A stretch of DNA of 20,911 nt, taken from NCBI RefSeq assembly GCF_000485595.1, contig NW_014578288.1:62569-83479 (forward strand). Direction: 5' to 3'. A model generated the notes under the pieces. That model did no database searches and was not told the origin of the DNA. It was given only the letters and a program-made list of their open reading frames with translations. This document shows, one piece after another, positions 16,813-20,911 of the stretch. The stretch comes from Priapulus caudatus (lineage: Eukaryota > Priapulida > Priapulimorpha > Priapulimorphida > Priapulidae). Both the position numbers and the translations under genes were made by a program. Position 1 is the stretch's first letter. Every line of letters starts with the position of its first letter.

Positions 16813-17573
16813 TGTAATGCAGCTTTCTACGTTATGATTATAGTGTTGTTTACTACGTTATGTTTCGCCAAAAGGCATAGATAACTGATGCATAGACAAG
16901 AGAAAGCCAGTTGTTACCATGATTTGCAGTTTACTGACGGTTTGTGTACAATTACAGCTGTTGTCGCGGTCGTGCCTGGTTGAGGAGGAATTCCTTCCTT
17001 CCCCGATTCTCCCCGGCTCTCGGCTTATATACGCTAGCCACGACCGCGTAACCCACATGATTCATGTGTGCGTCACGCGTGCGTCATCTATACTCCTGCG
17101 ATATTACATCGACACAAGCCCTCGTTAGGGCTTCTTTGAAATGCCGAGCGAGAAGTGATAATCGACCGAGCTGTGAAGTGCTGAGCGAGAAGCGCGGCCT
17201 TCAGAGCTCCTTCACAGCTCGATCGATCGTATAGACTCAAACCCTCGTTAGGGCATCACGAACTAGCCAGCTCAATTTCAGCTCTATTACAACTTAATTA
17301 CCTCGACCCGCGCACTCCCGCTTTCTCGAGAGAGAGGCATCATCTCTCGAGCGCATCTGCCTTCTCGGCCAAACTGTTTGCACAGACGCGCCCCTCACTT
17401 AGGGCTCTATTCAGCTTCTAAGCGAGGAGCGCGTGGAGATACGCGGACCTAAACCAATTATATAACGCACCGCTACAATTCAAACACTGCCAGGACGTCG
17501 ATGCTAGCACCTAAGTGTCAGCATCGATCCTGTAATAGCAGATATCCACAGATGCCGCTTTCACGCTACTACA
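16813..17573 (-). mobile_element. LTR-3, solo LTR (761 bp) with TATG target duplication
   Basis: It begins TGTAATGCAGC and ends GCTACTACA, with TATG at 16809-16812 and 17574-17577. The unoccupied site is preserved in the related env copy at 90-93. Internal features are the TATA/AATCGGGG core promoter, a (C)CCTCGTTAGGGC repeat and GAGCGAGAAG repeats. Solo LTRs arise by recombination between the two LTRs of a full element. Confidence 0.9.
16964..17048 (-). promoter_or_regulatory. LTR-3 core promoter with inverted-repeat arms
   Basis: Arms CGCGGTCGTG (16965-16974) and CACGACCGCG (17039-17048) are perfect over 10 bp. Between them on the minus strand are GCGTATATAAGCC (about 17021-17033) and GGAGAATCGGGGAAGG (about 16998-17013). 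Confidence 0.65.
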
Positions 17574-17753
17574 TATGCGATTGGTGGGATCTGGTTGAGG
17601 TCGAGGTTCAGGGGTGCGCGGGCGGCGGCATCGACAACAATAGCAGTATGTGACGGTGACTGCAACGGTGAGCAGCAGAGATGTGAGGCCGATATAGATC
17701 ACGGAATGATGCGTGGCGGCCGTGATATCCGAGCTGCCCTTCCCTGCATGCAC
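17574..17753 (-). pseudogene. Env membrane-anchor fragment
   Basis: It encodes SSDITAATHH, a single hydrophobic span (VIYIGLTSLLLTVAVTVTY) and CYCCRCRRPRTPEP. It is nearly identical to the anchor at 100-250. It is truncated at 17753, where LTR-1c sequence begins, and interrupted on the other side by LTR-3. The expected place is the C-terminal end of the outer element's env. Confidence 0.75.
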
Positions 17754-17961
17754 AAAGCTTCTTACGTTATTTGATAGTTATAGAGTATGATGGTGTATGC
17801 TTAGCCAAAAGACATAGATAAAGAGGAGAGTCAGTTATACCATGATGAGAGGTTTAATGATTGTTATAGCCAGAATACAACGATGTGGTCGCGGTCGTGC
17901 CTGCAGTGCCCTGGTTGGGGAGCGAATTCCTCGATTTTCCTTGCGTTCCGCCTTATATACG
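17754..17961 (-). repeat. LTR-1, copy c, truncated (about 208 bp)
   Basis: From CACAAAGCTTCTTACGTTAT it matches the left 200 bp of LTR-1a and LTR-1b, up to and including the TATA box (CCTTATATACG), then stops. It lacks the second inverted-repeat arm. The sequence after it (GTCACCTTGAGGTGATT) is unrelated. Confidence 0.85.
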
Positions 17962-18274
17962 TAGCAAACCCCCGACTCTCCCGTCACCTTGAGGTGATTT
18001 GTCTCACATCTGTGCGCCAGCCCGGCACCTGCATGCGGACAATTTCCTGACAACCTTGTATTCATAATGCAAATTAGTGCGCTCTAGTGCCACGTATGAG
18101 CGATGTGATATTCCTGATTCTATCTGACCACATGGATCTAGTAACAGCTTCATCCAGCCTGTTGGTCATTCATGTACCGAGACTTCGGTGTGGCATGGGT
18201 GTGGACGCGCATTATGCGTGCAATGGTATAATAGAAATTTGTGGGAACAGGCAGAAATTATAGTCAAAAACAGA
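17962..18274. other. No supported gene
   Basis: Non-repetitive filler between the LTR-1c scrap and the triplicated unit. A small hairpin TCACCTTGAGGTGA lies at about 17982. No coding evidence. Confidence 0.4.
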
Positions 18275-19600
18275 TAAACGCAATAATTTATTTATAAAAC
18301 GCAAAATATTATGACTAAATTTTACATGTCAGCGTGAATATTGATGTGACGAAAGCACCTCATGCAGTGTAGGCCGGCCCGCGCGCTAACATGAAACGTG
18401 CATTTACACGTATCATCTTTCTTACAATTTTTTATAATTAATTAATTTAAGCAAGTTAGATATCACATACGTCACATATCACTTGCTGCTTATATTTGGA
18501 GCAAGTTTTGTTGTGCAGGTGAACACATAGCGATCATTTTCCGTAACTGATGGTACGGCGGCTTTTGGGTTTGATTGACTTGATAGATGTGCCTGCATAT
18601 ACAAAATACTAAATTTGTAATCTGTTACAGCTACATTAGCGTAGTATATGAGTAGTTATGACATGTCAATCAATTTTTAATGAAAATTGATTAGAACGTG
18701 TTGATATGCGAATGGTCACGATTATCCTAATGTTACGTTACATATCACTTGCTGCTTATATTTGGAGCAAGTTTTTTTGTGCAGGTGAACACGTAGCGAT
18801 TATTTCCCGTAACTGATGGTTCGACGACTTTTAGGTTTGATTGACTTGATAGATGTGCCTGCATTTACAAAATACTAAATTAGCATAATATACTATACTA
18901 TAATATAAACGCAATAATTTATTTATTAAACGCAAAATATTATGACTAAATTTTACACGTCAGCGTGAATATTGATGTGACGAAAACACCTCATGCAGTG
19001 TAGGCCGGCCCGCGCGCTAACATGAAACGTGCATTTACACGTATCATCTATCTTACAATTGTTTATAATTAATTAATGCAAGTTAGTAATATTTATTTGT
19101 TAGGTGTGCCTTCATATACAAAATACTAAGTTAGTAATCTGTCACAGGTACATTAGCAGAATATATGAGTAGTTACGACATGTCAATCAATTTTTAATGA
19201 AAATTGATTAGAACGTGTTGATATGTGAATGGTCACGATTATCCTAATGTTACGTAACATATCACTTGTTGCTTATATTTGGAGCAAGTTTTTTATGCAT
19301 GGGAACACGTAGCGATCATTTCCCGTAACGGATGGTACGACATCTTTTGGGTTTGATTGAGTTGATAGATGTGCCTTCATTTACAAAATACTAAATTGGT
19401 ATAATATACTATACTATAATATAAACGCAATAATTTATTTATTAAACGCAAAATATTATGACTGGTTACACGTCAGCGTGAATATTGATGTGACGAAAGC
19501 ACCTCCTGCAATGTAGGCCCGCCCGCGCGCTAACATGAAATGTGCATTTACACGTATCATCTATCTTACATTTTTTTATGTTTACGTAATCACTCACATG
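18275..19600 (-). repeat. Triplicated unit with small Cys/His ORF end and AATAAA signal
   Basis: Three copies (about 18275-18430, 18905-19062 and 19425-19575), 520-630 bp apart, share AATAAATAAATT-type sequence, a TAA stop and a coding stretch on the minus strand. A second shared block (ACATATCACTTG, TGCTTATATTTGGAGCAAG) lies between them. Each copy encodes DDTCKCTFHVSARAGLHC, then RCFRHINIHAD and stop, with AATAAA about 30-40 nt later. This looks like a repeated 3' terminal exon. The CxC...LHCxxCF...H spacing is reminiscent of the end of piggyBac Cys-rich domains, but the match is weak. Confidence 0.7.
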
Positions 19601-19675
19601 TTTCACCTTGCTGCCTCTTGTGGGTGTAGCTTGTGCTTCTGCTTGGGCAGTTGCGGGTATTTGTAGATGCAACAT
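19466..19675 (-). CDS. Possible 3' exon, third copy of the Cys/His ending
   Basis: This copy has the longest open frame (69 codons): PATAQAEAQATPTRGSKVKH, then KKCKIDDTCKCTFHVSARAG, LHCRRCFRHINIHADV, stop. The shared C-terminal 35 codons remain intact in all three copies, with mostly conservative changes (M/R, K/I, M/V). No promoter or upstream exon is visible, so expression is uncertain. It may be a fragment of a piggyBac-like transposase or a host gene end. Confidence 0.35.
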   Translation of the reverse strand: MLHLQIPATAQAEAQATPTRGSKVKHVSDYVNIKKCKIDDTCKCTFHVSARAGLHCRRCFRHINIHADV

Positions 19676-19919
19676 CCTGGAAAAGATGAAAAAATTGCTG
19701 CCGACTAAAGATTTGCTTGAAGCAAGGCAATCAGCTTTGCAATTCTGGCATTGGGTGCTGTGCCATATTTAGCACTACACCAAGAAATGCCTTCATTTCT
19801 TCCACGGTAACGTCTATCCAAGAGTGCCAAATAGAGTTGCGTACTAATGGAGTTCATATCTGAATTTTCACGCGTGCATAGAAGTTAGTAGCATTTACAA
19901 TGTGTAACTTCACGTGTAT

Positions 19920-20230
19920 TTCCCCGTGTAGTGCTGAACTGGTGTCAATCAACAGTCCCTCAACTGATGAACCCACCTCATCGTCTCTATGGGTATTCCT
20001 CAAGTTCAGTAGTGCTAGGTATGGATCTGTTCCTGATGCCTGACACTTCCTCAGCATGTTCTGTGGAATTCCAACTGCCTTTTCGACATGTCCATTTGCC
20101 TGTGAATGAGTGAGATGGTCTTGTGGACAAATCCGTACGTGTCTTCGAACTGTTTCCATTTTCCGCCATTCCAGGGAGGTCCGTTATCACTTGTGACTCG
20201 ATCTGGTATTCCATGAGCTCCTCAGCGCTG
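19920..20230 (-). pseudogene. Ty3/gypsy integrase catalytic-core fragment (frameshifted)
   Basis: One frame from about 20215 reads HGIPDRVTSDNGPPWNGG, WKQFEDTYGFVHKTIS. A one-base shift near 20110 continues with THSQANGHVEKAVG and SGTDPYLALLNLRNT. These are the second and third catalytic acidic motifs of the DDE core (the D in SDNGPP, the E in NGHVEKAV, 35 residues apart) and the conserved ALL-YRNTP block. The first Asp and the zinc-binding N-terminus are not found. The frame degrades after about 19990 near SSVEGLL. It belongs to a different lineage from the env-bearing elements to the left, as far as the short overlap allows. Confidence 0.85.
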
Positions 20231-20911
20231 AGCTTTATTAGTCCACCCTCACTCTCCAGCAAACCGCTATCAAGACGTCTCAGTAACTCATCCACATGCC
20301 GCTTCCTCAAATACGAGATCAGCACGCGGGTACAGAACAAGCGAACGCTGCTCCGAGGTGGGGCGCCCTCTGGCGTCTCCATGGGTTCCTCGTTGTCGTC
20401 TGACCAAATGAGAATCATGGCCACCGACGGACTCTCCAATGATACGCCTCTAGCGCCCTCTGCCGCTTCTTCGGCCGGTTGCAGTGGCTTCCTGAAACAA
20501 GAGAGCATAAATGAAGAAAATCACAGTCGCTGTCACGGTAGCCGTATGTTCTCAAATATTGCTCACGACAAAATTATTCAACTAAATAACGTTATTTATG
20601 CGATAATGTTTTATCGCGGTTCTCAGTCAATACATTGACATTTTCAATATAAGGATGCGGCATGTTGCGATCGTTCGTACACGATTGTACGTACTCAAAT
20701 ATTTTGCACACGATTGTTGGGAACTGCGAAAAAGGATCCGGTAGGTTGAGTGATCCGACATGAGGCAGCGCAAATTTTAGGCGCTAGGAGTCAATCAGTA
20801 CCTTAGGTCCACAGCGAGTGGCAATAAACGGCCGAATAACGTCATAGCTTGAAGGATTCATAGAGTGCACAAGCTGTATTCAAGTATTGGCCAGAAGATT
20901 GCAAAGAAGCA
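20231..20911. other. No recognised gene
   Basis: A minus frame extends to 20508 with RVLISYLRKRHVDELLRRLDSG, possibly more decayed retroelement sequence, but it is unassigned. The last 400 bp show no coding or repeat signal apart from two short CACGATTG motifs around 20680-20715. Confidence 0.4.

Overview
This window reads as eukaryotic, probably animal, genomic DNA built mostly from nested and decayed mobile elements. No intact host gene could be recognised, and there are no bacterial-type operons. Arthropod is the best guess for the host: the env-like fragments resemble the baculovirus F / errantivirus envelope family, and Merlin- and piggyBac-type remnants lie beside Ty3/gypsy remnants. 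The species cannot be read from the sequence.

The dominant component is a family of env-bearing LTR retroelements, nearly all on the minus strand. Three LTR types can be delimited: LTR-1 (3409-4345 and 11081-12013, about 935 bp, plus a fragment at 17754-17961), LTR-2 (12347-13574, 1228 bp, with a partial partner at 15239-15704) and LTR-3 (16813-17573, 761 bp, solo). They share TGTA...TACA ends. Two elements have the same polypurine tract, and all three types carry the same core promoter (TATA box, then an AATCGGGG box) between inverted-repeat arms.

Layout. 1-3240: scrambled env pieces and a chimeric ORF joining a Cys-rich/acidic accessory protein to a Ty3/gypsy integrase C-terminal domain. 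3409-5590: LTR-1 with a broken accessory gene. 5590-11080: low coding content, holding a decayed ORF, a 699-bp long-inverted-repeat element flanked by TTAA, a Merlin transposase fragment, a piggyBac-type transposase C-terminus, a CCHC zinc-knuckle ORF and simple repeats. 11081-17753: an LTR-1 element read leftward as env tail, accessory ORF, polypurine tract, LTR. Its accessory ORF is split by a younger LTR-2 element (target duplication AGTG) and its env is split by the solo LTR-3 (target duplication TATG). 17754-19700: an LTR-1 scrap and a triplicated 3' exon-like unit. 19850-20230: a frameshifted Ty3/gypsy integrase core. 20230-20911: nothing recognised.

The best candidate for something undescribed is the accessory gene between env and the 3' LTR. 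It encodes a Cys-rich repeat domain, a PPPQP linker, an SWD motif and repeated acidic modules of the pattern LQFDLE...YVGSFVG. It occurs at least four times, follows a conserved splice-acceptor-like site, and resembles in position the 3' accessory genes of complex retroviruses. Its function is unknown.
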